Origin: Impatiens glandulifera | Taxonomy: Eukaryota; Streptophyta; Magnoliopsida; Ericales; Balsaminaceae | Reading direction: 5' to 3' | DNA: 64,000 nt | NCBI RefSeq assembly: GCF_907164915.1 | Contig: NC_061870.1 | Location: 26,759,348-26,823,347, forward strand | Part shown: piece after piece, positions 50,301-63,001 of the stretch | How positions within the stretch are numbered: the first letter of the stretch is position 1 | Layout of the letters: the number at the start of each line of letters is the position of its first letter | Made by a program: the position numbers and the translations under genes | The notes under the pieces: generated by a model | Databases searched by the model: none | The model's input: only the letters and a program-made list of their open reading frames with translations | What the model was told of the DNA's origin: nothing

Positions 50301-52067
50301 GAGCAAACGGATTTTTGACTATTTTCACTCCTTCAAATGCTCATAATAAAGCCCAAAAGGGCCTACACTCTTTCAGTATTAGGTTTTACAATTCTCTTAT
50401 TACCACCACCCTACTTATGTGTGTTTTGTTTGTGTGTGTGTGAGAGAGAGTGAGAGATTGTGGCTCTTTTTCAAGATTTTTTTACTTGAATTTGTTTGAA
50501 ATTATCTATATGTCTTATTATGAGATTCTTGAGTAGTATCCAATTGATATCTTTATAATAGAGCCCATTGAGAAATTATGATTTAGAAATAAAATAAAAT
50601 GTTGACTATATATGTATATATATTTTGAGAAAAGGTAGACCTTTTTTTTTGTTTAGAACATTTCTAATACCTAAATATCTCACAAATCCTAACATTGAGT
50701 CCACATTTATGATGCTAATTATTATTAATTGGTTTGTTTAGAAGACATAAAATTGAAGTAATAATAATTGGTTAGATTTTGTATATATTTTTATTTGTGG
50801 TGGTGGAGGAATAAAAAAGAATAATGGGGAAGGGAGGGGGGGAGAAGAGAACCTTTGCCATACTTACTGGCATGATGCCTGCTTGCCTGAGACAGAGAGA
50901 CAGACCCGATGAGAGAGATGATTTTAGAGACAGTTGCGAGAAAAAGGGCAAACGATGTTGACAAGACAATACAAAAAAAAAAGAAAGAAAAAAAAAAGGG
51001 GAGGGGGGGTCGGACCTGCTTCTTCTTCTCCTCTTCTCTCTCATGATCACGTCAACTGTCAGTTTTAACGTGGTGCTGTTATATTCCCGTTTGGAAGCAC
51101 ATGATGTCCACCTGTTTTCAGTTATTTTTCATTTTTTATTTTCAAAATAATATCACCTCTAACTTCTAATTCATTCACCTTTTTACCCTTATAATATATT
51201 CTCTCTTACCTCTTGTTAATGTCATTTTTAACTGGTAGCATAAAAGAAAACATGTGAACACCGAATAGTAGAAAAGGTCCAAACAATGGCTGCAATGACG
51301 TGTTAATTGCAGTTACGACCCATGACTGTAATCTTTTTCAATTATTTCACAAGGTAATTTTGTTAAAAATATATGTTTTTACTTCATTATTTGACTGGTA
51401 AATTAGTGAAACATGTATTTATTTACATGGCAAAAACTCAAATGGTTTAGAATACACATAGAGTTGAATTCTCATAAAATTTCAACCAATTTGAATGAAT
51501 TGTAGATCAAGATGTAATTGTGAGAAATTACCTTAGTAAAAAACAAGCAATTTTACTTGAAATATATGGTAACTCTTTTAATAATGACAATATTTTTAAA
51601 CTTACACAGAACATATTATCCAGTATTATTATTCAGTTTTTGATATTAGAATTGATAAAGGTGTTGGAGAGTATGAGACTTTTATTTATGTAAATACATC
51701 TAGTTTTGTATTTTTTTTTATGGTCCAAATATCAATATAAAGTTTTTTCGTTGGGATTTTTTTTATCATTATTTTATATCCTATCAAAGTCTCGTTAGTT
51801 TATAAATAAAATATTTTGATATTTTATTAATAAATTAAATAATTATGAAACGAGAGATGTGATTTAGGGTTTAGGTGAGATTTCTTAATTTATTGTTATT
51901 TTTATTTACATTGCTGCTTAAAGTGGGACCCAAACGACGTCATTTCAACACAGACCATATACGGAAATGCGTGCAAATGTATGAGGGATGGAGAGAGAGA
52001 GTACCATCAAAAACCATGACGAGGAAAAAGAAAGAAACATTAACGCCTTGTTTGATTATACTTTTTT

Positions 52068-52121
<54 letters not shown>

Positions 52122-53150
52122 TAAATAATTATATTAAAATAGGGTAGAGTAGTATATATCTCCTCGAACTCTTTATTCAAATTAGAGAATTTTATGAAAT
52201 TAAGTGATTTTTCAGTGTGAAAAATATTGATATGCGTTCCTTTTTGTTGTTTTAATCCATCAATTCATATGGGGGTAAGCTTGGAACCCTAGGACTTTCC
52301 AATATATAAATGGCATTTGTTAAGGGATAAAGGTATTATTATTATTATTATTGATTATCTTAATTTGTTACTTGTCCCCGGATGAGTTGTCTACATGCAA
52401 TAATATATAGCTATATCCCTTTGTATAATGTATTGGCACATTATTATTCTAGGTTAAGTATATGTATTATATAATCATAATATCACTTGGCCCATGCAAA
52501 ACCCTATCTAGGGTTGGTGCATGAATCAAAGGCTCCTCCCTAAGTAAAGTCATACTTATTATACAAACCCTAGCTAGTTGATAATTTGACAAGATAAACT
52601 CTTGGGATTTATGAGCTCTTTTTCTCATCTCAATCCACAAAGCCTTTGTAGGATGCGGACTTGTTGGATATTGGATACGACAATTGGTTCTTTCTTTTTC
52701 TTTTCTTTTTTTATTTATCCGTCTCTTTGTCAATAATTGCCTATGTCCATTCGACATAATTTGTTTTTGTATTTTTGTTACTTTGAGTTTTTTGACGTTA
52801 GGTATTTGGAAAAATAAAATAAAACATTTGATGAGAAGGTACTGTACTAATTGCCACCATCCCTTCGTTTTTGTTATTTCGAGTTATTTATTTTATGTCG
52901 GATCTTTTAGAATATTATTAAAAAAATATATTTGTTGAGAGTATAAGTTAAAAGAAAACAACAACATCAAAGTGTACCTCTACATGTTTTATTTCCTTGT
53001 ACCCATTTTTTAAAATTACTTTTAATTTTTAAATAAAAGAAACAAAAACTTATTTATAATTAGCCCATTATGTATAAATAAGCACTTGTTTGTTGTATTT
53101 GAGATTTTCAATTTAGAAAATTAAAAATTAATTTAGGGGAAGGGGTGGGG
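50301..53150. other. Intergenic, no gene recognised
   Basis: Holds a GT/GA-rich microsatellite zone (50420-50455), a purine/GC-richer island at 50800-51060 with no identifiable gene, a (TA)n tract at 52072-52115 and an ATT triplet run near 52334-52352. The frames at 50772-51050 (-) and 51875-52147 (+) are low-complexity and are not supported as genes. Confidence 0.45.
52072..52115. repeat. (AT)n microsatellite
   Basis: About 22 uninterrupted AT dinucleotides. Confidence 0.9.
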
Positions 53151-54469
53151 GGTAATTTGGTAAATGAAGAGGTGTGTCCCCCTGCAAGACTGCAAATCCT
53201 GTAACCCATACGCACACTCACGCTCTCTTCTTCGCTCAAACACACAATCTCCCTGTCCGGACGAATCTGACCTCAGGCCATACCAGCAAATAAGTTACCG
53301 TTTTCAGCAATAATATTTTTATTATTATTATTATTAACTCTACAGTTCTCCGTTTGGCTGATATGCTGTTTCTGCTTTTCCCTTTTTTCACTTCGCGGTA
53401 AAAAAAGACTTGTAAAAATGTATGTATGTGGTTAAAATTCTACTCTCACTCGCTTGGTAAACAAAACTATTTTACTGCCTATAACCAGTCATTCGGTTAC
53501 CATACCCTTTTCATTTAAATCTTAACATACTCAATGTAATTTTTATTTTCTTTTTCAAGTACTCCACCACAAGAGCTTGTTTGCTATTGGACTTTTTATA
53601 TCAAATATTGTTGGATGAAAAAATAATTATAATACAATTTTTAAAAATAGAGTACACTTATTTTAATATTTTGATAATCAATTAAATTAAATAAATACAT
53701 ATTTGAAAAAGAAAATCTCAACAATAAGAGCTCGTTTTATGACGTGGGTTCCCTTGAGATTTTTAAAATAATTTTATATATATTTATTTTTTAAAATTCT
53801 ACTTCTAACTATCAAATCATTTATTTCATCATTTAAAATACTTTTACTTTAATTTTATAAAATTTAAATTTTAAACTCAACTAATTCAAGACTCAAGTAA
53901 CTTATTCTTTTTTATCCAACAATATTTTTTAAATAAAATAAAAACAACCTCTTAAATAACCAACATCAAACAAGCTCAAATCATCCTCCAACATTATTAT
54001 ACTAACACTGAAGAAACAATAAACAATATTTTAAAATCAAATGAGTAAATATGTTGATTGTAATCTCAAATGTTATAATATATTTAACGAAGTAAGCATA
54101 TGAAACATATTTACATTAGCATTTCGAATAGAATAAATACTATTAAGCGATTTTTTTAACGTTCTGTAATTAATATTTATAGTTTCAAACTAGGTATTGT
54201 CTAGATAAAAATGTTTGATAATTAATTTTATAATAAGTTTGAAATATTTAAAGAAAGAAGAAAAGGAAAAAGGTATAAAACTAAAAAAAAAAAAGTGTAT
54301 ATTTGAGAAGGGAAAAGTAAAAAGTGAAACCGGGAATTTCTTTATAGCCGGTAATATTTTAACTTATAGGATGTCTTACGCTTTAGTCTTTCTTTACGGA
54401 CAAATATATAAACACATCGACGGGATTACAGTGAGCGCAGGATTAGGGAAAACCAAAGAAAATATTTTA
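53150..54469 (+). promoter_or_regulatory. Upstream region and possible split 5' leader of the ZF-HD gene
   Basis: A stretch at about 53160-53400 is less AT-rich and pyrimidine-rich (CACACTCACGCTCTCTTCTTCGC...), like a transcript leader. It ends in a donor-like CGCG/GTAAAAAAAG at about 53397. AT-rich DNA follows, and an acceptor-like GATTACAG lies at about 54424-54431, just before the coding start. A 5'-untranslated intron of about 1 kb is therefore possible. An alternative promoter is suggested by TATATAAA at 54405-54412, 58 bp before the ATG. The two readings exclude each other unless both are used. Confidence 0.35.
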
Positions 54470-55246
54470 ATGGAGTTTGAAGAAGATCATCATCATCATC
54501 ATCATCCCAATCCCAAGGACCAACAAGACCATCCTGAGATTCACGATGCCCTCTCCCCCGACTTTGAGAATTCCCGACCACCCAAAATGCTAACTCCCCT
54601 CGACGTTTCCCAACCTTCAAGGAAACCCAGATACCGCGAATGCCTCAAAAACCACGCCATCAACATCGGCGGTCATGCCGTCGACGGCTGCGGCGAGTTC
54701 CTTCCCGCCGGACCCGAAGGCTCTCTAGATGCCCTCAGATGCGCAGCCTGTAACTGTCACCGCAACTTCCACCGCAAAGAATCTCTCATCGGTGAACCTC
54801 TCGTTTTACTCTCACCTCCACCCATTCACCAACACCCGCCGCAGCCGCAGCAATTCTTTCCTCCCCCGCCTTATTACAGGACCCAAAGTGGTTACCTTCA
54901 CGTTCAACAGCGGCCGCCGCTTGCTCTGCCGTCAACCTCTAGCGGCGGCGGTGGAGGTGGGGGAGGTGGAGGGTCGTACTGCAGGGAGGAGATGGATGAA
55001 GATGTGGCGAACGCGATGGGGATGGGGATGGGGATGGGAATTGGGTCTTCTAAGAAGAGATTGAGGACGAAATTCACGGTTGAACAGAAGGATAAGATGC
55101 TGGCACTTGCTGAGAGGATGGGTTGGAGAATTCAGAAGCAAGATGATGAAGCTGTGCAGCAATTTTGTCAAGAAACTGGTATCAGAAGGCATGTTTTCAA
55201 GGTATGGATGCACAATAACAAACACACAGTTGGTAAGAAACCCTAG
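54470..55246 (+). CDS. Zinc-finger homeodomain (ZF-HD) transcription factor
   Basis: A plant-specific DNA-binding transcription factor of the ZHD family, 258 residues from one coding exon. Residues 54-104 form the ZF-HD dimerisation zinc finger ([29 protein letters not shown], then [14 protein letters not shown]). Residues 195-256 form the homeodomain, with [13 protein letters not shown] at the start and the recognition helix [12 protein letters not shown]. The linker is rich in Pro, His and Gln, with a run of about ten Gly (159-168) and Met-Gly repeats (183-190). [10 protein letters not shown] and MEFE at the start resemble the ZHD1/ZHD2 group. The frame is open upstream to 54215, but I chose ATG 54470 because MEFE begins known homologues and the upstream part is low-complexity. 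ZHD proteins form homo- and heterodimers and act in floral, stress and ABA-related expression. Confidence 0.93.
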   Translation: MEFEEDHHHHHHPNPKDQQDHPEIHDALSPDFENSRPPKMLTPLDVSQPSRKPRYRECLKNHAINIGGHAVDGCGEFLPAGPEGSLDALRCAACNCHRNFHRKESLIGEPLVLLSPPPIHQHPPQPQQFFPPPPYYRTQSGYLHVQQRPPLALPSTSSGGGGGGGGGGSYCREEMDEDVANAMGMGMGMGIGSSKKRLRTKFTVEQKDKMLALAERMGWRIQKQDDEAVQQFCQETGIRRHVFKVWMHNNKHTVGKKP

Positions 55247-55768
55247 ATTTATCATTTCCTTTAATTAATTAATTAAGACTATTGTTATTCTATTCTCCTA
55301 AATATAATATAATAATATATTTGTATATCTATTTGTAGTAGTTTGTATGTGAGAATTATTATGATTTAAGTGAACAATTTATTATCATGGGAAGACAGAT
55401 TTTAGGGTTTACTGTGTTTGTCTTGTCTTAATCAATTGAGCTATCAATATATATATACTTTCATCATTATTATTACCTTAATCTAGTACATGTCCATATA
55501 TGTATCTAGTTTGTTAATTTGTTCTTTTTATCTAAACTGGTTATATATTAGATACACTATTACTTTAATTTCATTACCATTTTCTTAATTCTTCTAGGCA
55601 TGAAACCTGGTAAATTAATGGAATTAGAGTTCACATAAAATATACAAGTGAACTGTTAATTCTTAAATAAATGTTACTTGTTTCTAAACCTGGCCATGGA
55701 CCAGAAGGAATCTAGTCTCAAAACAAATGTTAGTTGTTTCTTAACCTGTGCATGGTGTTGGCCAGACT
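55247..55768. other. 3' flank of the ZF-HD gene
   Basis: AT-rich DNA with the likely 3' untranslated region. Two similar lines (AAACAAATGTTAGTTGTTTCTTAACCTG and a variant) occur at about 55665-55690 and 55720-55747, a small direct repeat. Confidence 0.4.
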
Positions 55769-55950
55769 CAATTCATGATTTTTTTTTTTTTAAACGCTGG
55801 GTTTCGCTGCTCCTATGGAGTGCGATTAATTCTCGCGGATTAAGTACATAGTCCGTCGTCTGACGGGCTCGAACCCAGGAGCTCATGGAGGCTTCGGGGA
55901 TACCCACCACTTGTTGTCGTTAGGCTAAAAGAGAGGATAACAATTCATGA
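55769..55950 (-). mobile_element. SINE insertion with 10-bp target duplication
   Basis: CAATTCATGA occurs at 55769-55778 and 55941-55950 exactly. The 162 bp between them, read on the minus strand, starts TTATCCTCTCTTTTAGCCTA. It contains the B-box match GGGTTCGAGCCC (about 55866-55877) and finishes in a run of 12-13 A directly against the duplication. Internal Pol III promoter, A tail and target duplication are the defining marks of a tRNA-derived SINE. A weak A-box-like TAGCCTAAC lies near its 5' end. It is about 0.5 kb downstream of the ZF-HD stop codon. Confidence 0.85.
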
Positions 55951-58380
55951 ATTTTGAATAGTATGATATTCAGATCTACCAAGAATATAACAATTTGTAT
56001 TAGTCATTAATTAATTAATAATCCCATCTTCACTAGTTTGAACATTTTAATTAATCTTAGGGTTATTTTTTTTTCTTCTGAAGATACATGGGATCACTTG
56101 TTGAATAGTGTACAAAATTTTTAGTTTAGAAGTTTATCCTCTAAAACAACACAACTTTTAATTACATATTATTGTGTTTCTAACATATTATTCTAATGTC
56201 TTGTGCCGTGCCTTGCTGCTGAAGAAAATAAAGCAGCATTGGATATATAATAAGAATACAATGGCACCATTCAAATAGCTAGGTTTTCATCTTTGTATAT
56301 ATTATGAGAGAATATTTATCATATTAACATAAACAAACATAATTGGCATAATTAGTCCTTTTATCAAGATCAACACATTTGATAGATCCAAAGCTAGCTA
56401 GCTGGCTAACTAGCTTAGTTGTGATCTAGAATTTCACAACCAAATACTAATTAATTAAGCTTATTATAAGATCTTAATCTGAAACAAATATGAAAGATAA
56501 GTTTGAGCGGGTAAATATAAGTTAAATCAAACTAGCCCTTATATAAGGGGTGGTCAATTCATGTTGGCAGGATAATAGAGTGTCTAGAGACAGCTAATGC
56601 GCTATTTATATCAACACATATACAAGATTGTATATATATATAATTGGACATATATGACTGTATGTATATATATATATATATATATGGGACTCTGGAAAAA
56701 CAGCTTTTTCTCATACGACCTAGCTAAGCTACGGGCTACCATCATGGCCATCCTTTAAACTTTAGGGCATGTTTGTTTTCACTTGTACTCATTCTAAACA
56801 TTTTGATCTATTTTCTGTAATCTCAGTCAATCCCATGTTCTTAATTATATATATATTATGATAATAATTAAATGGGATATATATGCTTTAATCTTTTTTA
56901 TCATAACAATCTACAATATTAATTAGGAAACAAACATAATATATAGAAAATTGATATATAGATATATAGATAGATAGATAGGTTAGTCTCCTTTTGTTTT
57001 TATATTTCTGCCATAAGATTCTCATGCAAAAATAATTGTATCTAAACTGAAGAGATGCCTATACCAGGCTCCCCTGAAAGGAACAACACTATATAGTGCT
57101 GTCCAACTTCATGAAAAAGAGAAACCCATGGGCCACTACCCTAAAAAAATTACTTTTACATTTACTCATTATCATTTATATTTGTCCCCCAAATTTATTA
57201 TTATTTTAATTGTCTTGTTCTAATAATATGTATACCGAGTTACATAAGTTAGGGTTAACTGCAAATTAAACTTTATAATCATTGCATGCATGTCACATTT
57301 ATTATGAAAAAATATGGTCATAATTGGGCTCTCTTTTCAGCCTTTTTAAGAGACACGTGTACTACTCACACTTAATTTGTAAATATTTAGATGAGGCCCG
57401 TTCTATTATATCTAGTTTTTATAGGCCCATTAATGTGAAAAGTTATGTTGATATATTTTTAATATGTAAAGAAAATCATTAAGAAAGTGAAAAGTTAGTT
57501 TTTTATTTATAAAAAAATCACAACTTCCGACACTTGGTTAATAGTTTGTTAATCTAGAGCCATTCAAGAGCAAGCCCCTAAGGCAGGCTCATACAACCCA
57601 ATAACTTAATTTAAAAAAAATAAAAAACTCCATCTCTTTCTGATTTTTTTTTCATCCTCACTCTGTTAGACAACACTAATTAAAAAAAAAAATTGTATGA
57701 GGCAGCCTATATTAACGGAATGACTTTGATAATCTGAATGTGTCAGTGATTATTTATCGAGTATGGACTAACTTTGCTCATACATATAATACATATATCT
57801 GAATGTGTTAATAATTATTTATTGAGTACGTGTCTATCTAATATTCGAATAATGAAGTTGTCTAATTGTTTTTTATTTGTCCAATAAAAAAAAATTGATA
57901 ATTGATTTCATTTAAAGACCCTTTTTAAATGTATTTTCTAATGATTTGTAAAAATAATTGATAATTGATTTCTGAATGTATTGTCCATTTTAAATATATT
58001 TAAATGGTTAATTATTATTCGATAAAAATATTTTGTTTAGTTTGCTTACCAACTCAATAACAAAGAAAATTTGTATTACCGTTTAAATATCTTATAAGAA
58101 TTCTTTCAACGCTATTTAGTTGGTTTGTCTCAACTCACTCTATTTCATCATAAATCGTTACAAAATTTAAACAAAGTTCACTCTATTTCATCACAAATCA
58201 TTACAAAATTTAAACAAAATTCTTATTGGAGTTACTATTAAGGAATCATAAGATTGTTGAATATATTTTTTATTTATATTTTAAATTTTATATGATAAGA
58301 CTTAAAGTTTATATTTTAGGGTTTAGGAAAAAAAATGTAATAATGACAAAGAAAATTTGTACTACCGTTTAAAGTATTTT
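55951..58380. other. Intergenic, no gene recognised
   Basis: AT-rich with short TA runs (56628-56641, 56664-56685) and GATA repeats (56958-56981). A direct duplication of about 55 bp (CTCTATTTCATCA.AAATC.TTACAAAATTTAAAC) occurs at about 58138-58215, and a related segment recurs around 58748-58795. No coding frame is supported. Confidence 0.45.
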
Positions 58381-58436
58381 ATAAAAAAACTAGAAGATTC
58401 CCGTGCGATGTATGCGGAAAAAAATATATTATTACG

Positions 58437-58715
58437 TCACGCGTTTATCAAATTTAGTGTTAAACATAAAATATAAAGTGTTATTAACTTAGTTGGTTAA
58501 ACAGTTGTACTTATTTTTGTTAGGTTACGAGTTCGAAACATATTTATAGCATTTTTAATATCATTTTTAACCGTTTTAAGTTTATGGGCGGATCAACCCA
58601 GAATCCGACCAAAATATCAATTTACTTTCACATATATATATCCAAATTAACTACAGCTCTCGACACGGCAATCCAGACACTTTCAAAATTAAGCATAATT
58701 ATATAAATATAGATT
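58437..58715 (+). mobile_element. Single diverged copy of the 35.7-37.05 kb SINE-like unit
   Basis: Matches the array units along almost their whole length: CGCGTTTATCAAATTT, AACTTAGTTGGTTAAACAG (decayed A box), GGTTACGAGTTCGAAAC (B box), ACCGTTTTAAGTTTATGGGC, and CTCTCGACACGGCAATCCAG. An internal insertion of about 15 bp is present near 58630. It shows that the unit is a dispersed family, not only a local satellite. Confidence 0.7.
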
Positions 58716-59161
58716 TTTTCGACATTACTTAGTTGATTTGTTGAACTTACTCTATTTCATTACAAATTATTATATAACTCAATCAAAAAGTTTCAAATAG
58801 AATTACCATCAAGAAATTATAAAATAGTTGAATATTAATTTTATTTATATTTTAATTTTTATAAATTTCAGATCCCATTTAGATATATGATAAGACTTAA
58901 AGTTGATATTTTAGGCAAAAATAAAATAAAATAAAATAAAATGTAGTAATAAGGACCCGAGTAAGTGTGTAAGGTCCACGCTACAGTGAATAAAGTCCCC
59001 ACCTTTGTTCCGTTTTTCTCTCCTTGAGTCAGGCACGCTGTCGGCCAAGCTTACTTTCTCACAATACCACCTTTCATTGATCTCTCTTTCTCTGATTCTG
59101 ATCCCCATTGCTTAAAGTTCCTTTCTTTCTTTCCTCTCCCAGAACCCTTTACTGATCCTCT
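58716..59161. promoter_or_regulatory. Upstream region of the phosphofructokinase gene
   Basis: From about 58970 the sequence becomes less AT-rich and CT-rich (TTCCGTTTTTCTCTCC, TCTCTCTTTCTCTG), a likely promoter-leader zone. An AAAAT repeat run lies at about 58918-58942. No definite TATA box. Confidence 0.4.
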
Positions 59162-61311
59162 ATGGAATCATTGTCGCCGGCGATCACCCCCAACCTCATT
59201 TCCCCCGCCAGAACTTCTCTTTCTTCATCACGTCGTTTCTTGTCTCTACCCACTTTGCAGCCCAACTTACATAATCAATTCGAGCCCATATGCGCTCATT
59301 CCACGAATGGAATTCCTGCGCAGACGGCACCAATCGACTTCACTGATCCTAATTGGAAGTCTAAGTACCAGAAGGACTTTGAGTCTCGATTCAACATTCC
59401 TCATCTTACTGATGTTCTTGATGATTTAACTCCATACCCCTCAACCTTTTGCCTCAAAATGAGGTATCTTGCATTTTAATTTAATTCCACTTTTTAGTTT
59501 AGCTATTGGAAAAATTGGAATTTATGGGTTTTCTGATTTCAATTGTTGTTTTTATGGGTTTTCCTCAGATGGCATGTTTTTTTTGTGTGTGTTACACTTA
59601 CAGGACTCCAACTGAAGATTTTGCTGGTGGCTATCCATCTGATGAGAAGTGGCATGGTTATATAAATAACAATGACAGAGTGCTACTTAAGGTATAAATG
59701 TAGCTACTTATGCTTAATGTGATCTCACTATATCAAGCTTTGATCAAATTCAGCAAGACAGACCAAGGTCAACTTACAGGGAAGATGATCATAAGTTAAA
59801 GAAACCCATTCATTTGCTTCTATTTGATGGAAGACTGATCAAGAAGACATGCCTTTGTTAGATTTCATAACTTCAACAAGTTCGTTAACAAGCACTAAAA
59901 AAGTTTGTGCCGATGAAGACAAGAACTTGTATTAGCATTTAAGAAAATTTACAAATAATAGTTTTGAGGACTTCAGTTTCTTATTTTTATCGAAGCAAAT
60001 ATTTTATTTATGTTGGGATATCTTAGCCAAAAATAATGGATTTTGTTAGAGATAAGATAACCTATCTGTTTATAGATTTATCCAAACTGTTTGGTGGGAG
60101 ATGATATTTTCTACAACTAGCTGTATAAAGGAACTTAAAAGTTTGATAAAAGTCACAGTAAAAGTACAAATATGATTGAACCTCTTCTGTTAGCTCATTC
60201 TCCTAACATTTGAAGTGAATATAAATGATAGAATTCTATATGAAAGCAAGGTATAGGTATTTAATGTAGCTGGTCTGAGGTTATGAACTTGTTAACAAGT
60301 ATGCAAAATGATGGGGAGAATTCGAGGTTATTGATTGCATGAATTGTGGTTTGTTTCTCATTCCACAATTTTCAACAAGTAGCATATAACGTCTCACATC
60401 TGAATACTACTTCACCACATATGTTTCATGAATTAGGTACACTTTGGCAAGGCCACTGTTAAACATTATTAATGAGATCCAGTAAAAGTTTTCATTTTAT
60501 TTTTTGATAAACAGAACAATATCTGTTTGCATCTTTGTCGTTTAAGCTTAACGACAAAACATTTAGAGTAACCCAAAATTCATAGAAACACAACCCCAAC
60601 ATTGAGAACCCCAAAAGTTAAGTTTTCTTAATCATGGTTTAAAGTAGAAGTAGTACGAATATGCAAAGAAACGATACTTACTCCATACTTGATTGTTAAA
60701 GCTTGTACCAACCAAATAAACCATCACCAGCTTTTGAAGTACTCTTCTTTTCAGACTTTTGGCCATATTGCATATTGCTAGATATGTATTCTCATTACTA
60801 GTTCTGCTTCCAAGAGTGTCAATACCTAGTGTTTCATGCATTGGAAATAAGATTAATTATAGACAAGTTTTCTCGTTTTCTTTGAATATTTTACTTCTAA
60901 TCTATTTTGCATCCAAACTTCAGGTCATAAACTACTCTTCTCCTACATCTGCTGGTGCTGTGTGCATTGATGGTGACTGTACTTGGGTGGAACAATGGTA
61001 ATGCCTCGAAAATAATAGATCAATTATATGCATGTATAAGTCAGATTGTGCTTTCATTTAGAATGGATGCTGAGATGAGAAGGATTTACGAATATAATAT
61101 ATTATCAGTCACACTCTAGTGTGTTGTTGCTCTTCAGGAGTTATGACATTGAATGTGGTTGAAATTATTAGATAACATCATGTAATACCTTTATATCAGG
61201 GTTCATCGTGCTGGTCCTCGAGAGAATATATTCTTTAAACCGGAAGAAGTAAAAGCTGCAATGGTGACCTGTGGGGGACTTTGCCCAGGTCTTAATGATG
61301 TCATTAGACAG
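59162..61311 (+). CDS. PFK: Plastid-type ATP-dependent 6-phosphofructokinase, 5' part (exons 1-4)
   Basis: Phosphofructokinase converts fructose 6-phosphate to fructose 1,6-bisphosphate with ATP, a committed step of glycolysis. Four exons, 59162-59463, 59604-59691, 60924-60997 and 61200-61311, join in frame to 192 residues with GT-AG introns. Residues 1 to about 48 are Ser/Pro/Arg-rich and look like a chloroplast transit peptide, as in Arabidopsis PFK4/PFK5. The mature N-terminus matches the family: [55 protein letters not shown] and HRAGPREN. The substrate-binding glycine block GGLCPGLND (180-188) ends exon 4. The remaining two-thirds of the enzyme, including the catalytic GGDG/GTIDND-type blocks, is not found up to 64000. 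The gene either continues beyond a very long intron or is broken. Confidence 0.93.
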
Positions 61312-62935
61312 GTAACTTCCTTGTTTACATCCTCGCAAGCATGCTCAGTATTCCTGCATACTATTGGCCTTGACATTACCAGTGAAAGTAAGGAAAAGTC
61401 CTACATTGTGTGGCCATATATATTTGGTCCATTAGACTTTTCTTGGATTCAACACAAATGCACTATGTGGTTACTGATATACAATGATCTAGAATGGAAT
61501 GAGAAAAGATACATTTCATAGAAATAGTTGAGAAGAGCAAACCCTAACAACTACTATTCTATTTATAATACTCTATTAGTTAGTAACCACCACTTTATTT
61601 CCGCCACTTTTCCTAACCGGTAGACTTCCCAACCTCATACTTCAATCATACATTTAGGCTTTCAACCCTACACTTCCACCATAGGACATTGGCCCTAACC
61701 CTTTCCCCTCATATCAGATACTTCTCTAGAATTTGAGTTATATTAAAAGCTCTTTGGGCATAAGACTGAATGTTGGCATGTATGTTGTTGATGGGACTAT
61801 GTCTTTCTTTATCTAGTCAAAAAGACGTGTTATGCTAATGACACTTAATTTTTATTATATAATCAAAGGATTAATTTGATAAGATACTAATAAATAAATA
61901 AAGCATTTGGTAATAATTTTGTGAGTATATTTTTACATGTCAAAAGTAAAATTTATTTAAAGCTAGAAATGTCCTATTAGCAGTCACTTTATTTGAAATT
62001 TAAAGAATATTGTAATGTCTAACGGCCTAGTCCTTTTTCCTCCTAAGAGTGAGAATAAACAAATTCATCCATGTAAAACCTTTGGCAATTTGTAAATCAA
62101 ACATTCTTATAACTTCTATTCACTCAAATAAAGATTTGAGAATGGAGTTGCTACTCTATTTTTAAATATATATCCTAAATTAAAAGGAAGTGTTTACAAG
62201 ATGTTGGTTTTAGAAAATAATTTCATTTTAGACAAGAATTGATAAGCACTTGGTTATGGCTGGGAAGGACGTAACACTAGCTCCTTTGCTCGTCATCGGA
62301 AGGCTGTCTCTATTTTGAATGGTCAAATTCGATCTTTTATCCATCCTTAGATAAAGGTTCCTTAGATGTACTATGGTAGTGAAGTGTCATGATGCAATTA
62401 CATTTTGAATGATTAGTTTAGATATATTATTGTGTTCGGACCTCAACACAGCATGTTCATGTTCCCCCATTGAATAGGGAACTCTGATTAGGGTTTAGGA
62501 GACCATGGTTCTTCGTAATTAGAACTCCAACTCGTAGTTCGTCTGTTGGTGTGATTAAACATGTTAAACATCACACTAAAATGTTATAATATTTGATGAT
62601 TGTTATTTTTTAATTTACATCTAGAAATTATTTGTTTATTCAAGTAAATATTTGTTATGAAATCACATGACAGGTTACACCTCATATATGATGAAGACCC
62701 AAAATTTATCAACTTTAGATAAGTGAATACATGTTTTAAGATTTGAATAGAAATAAAAGGAAAAATGAATATTAATTTACATTATAAAAGATAACATTAA
62801 AATCAATAGAAAAAGAAATTCAATTTCACGCATAGATTGACCCTGAATTGAATAAAGATAAAAAAAAATCAATATTCAAATTGTTGCTGAAAACTTCATT
62901 TATTTTATCCATGTGAGATTTTAAAATATTGTCCA

Positions 62936-63001
<66 letters not shown>

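Noticed and set aside
50772..51050. A 92-codon minus-strand frame and a possible microRNA hairpin in the purine-rich island
   Set aside because: The frame is low-complexity; short palindromes are present but no known microRNA sequence and no long stem could be recognised by eye.
54215..54469. N-terminal extension of the ZF-HD frame
   Set aside because: Lys-rich low-complexity text with a TATA-like word inside; family members start at the MEFE methionine.
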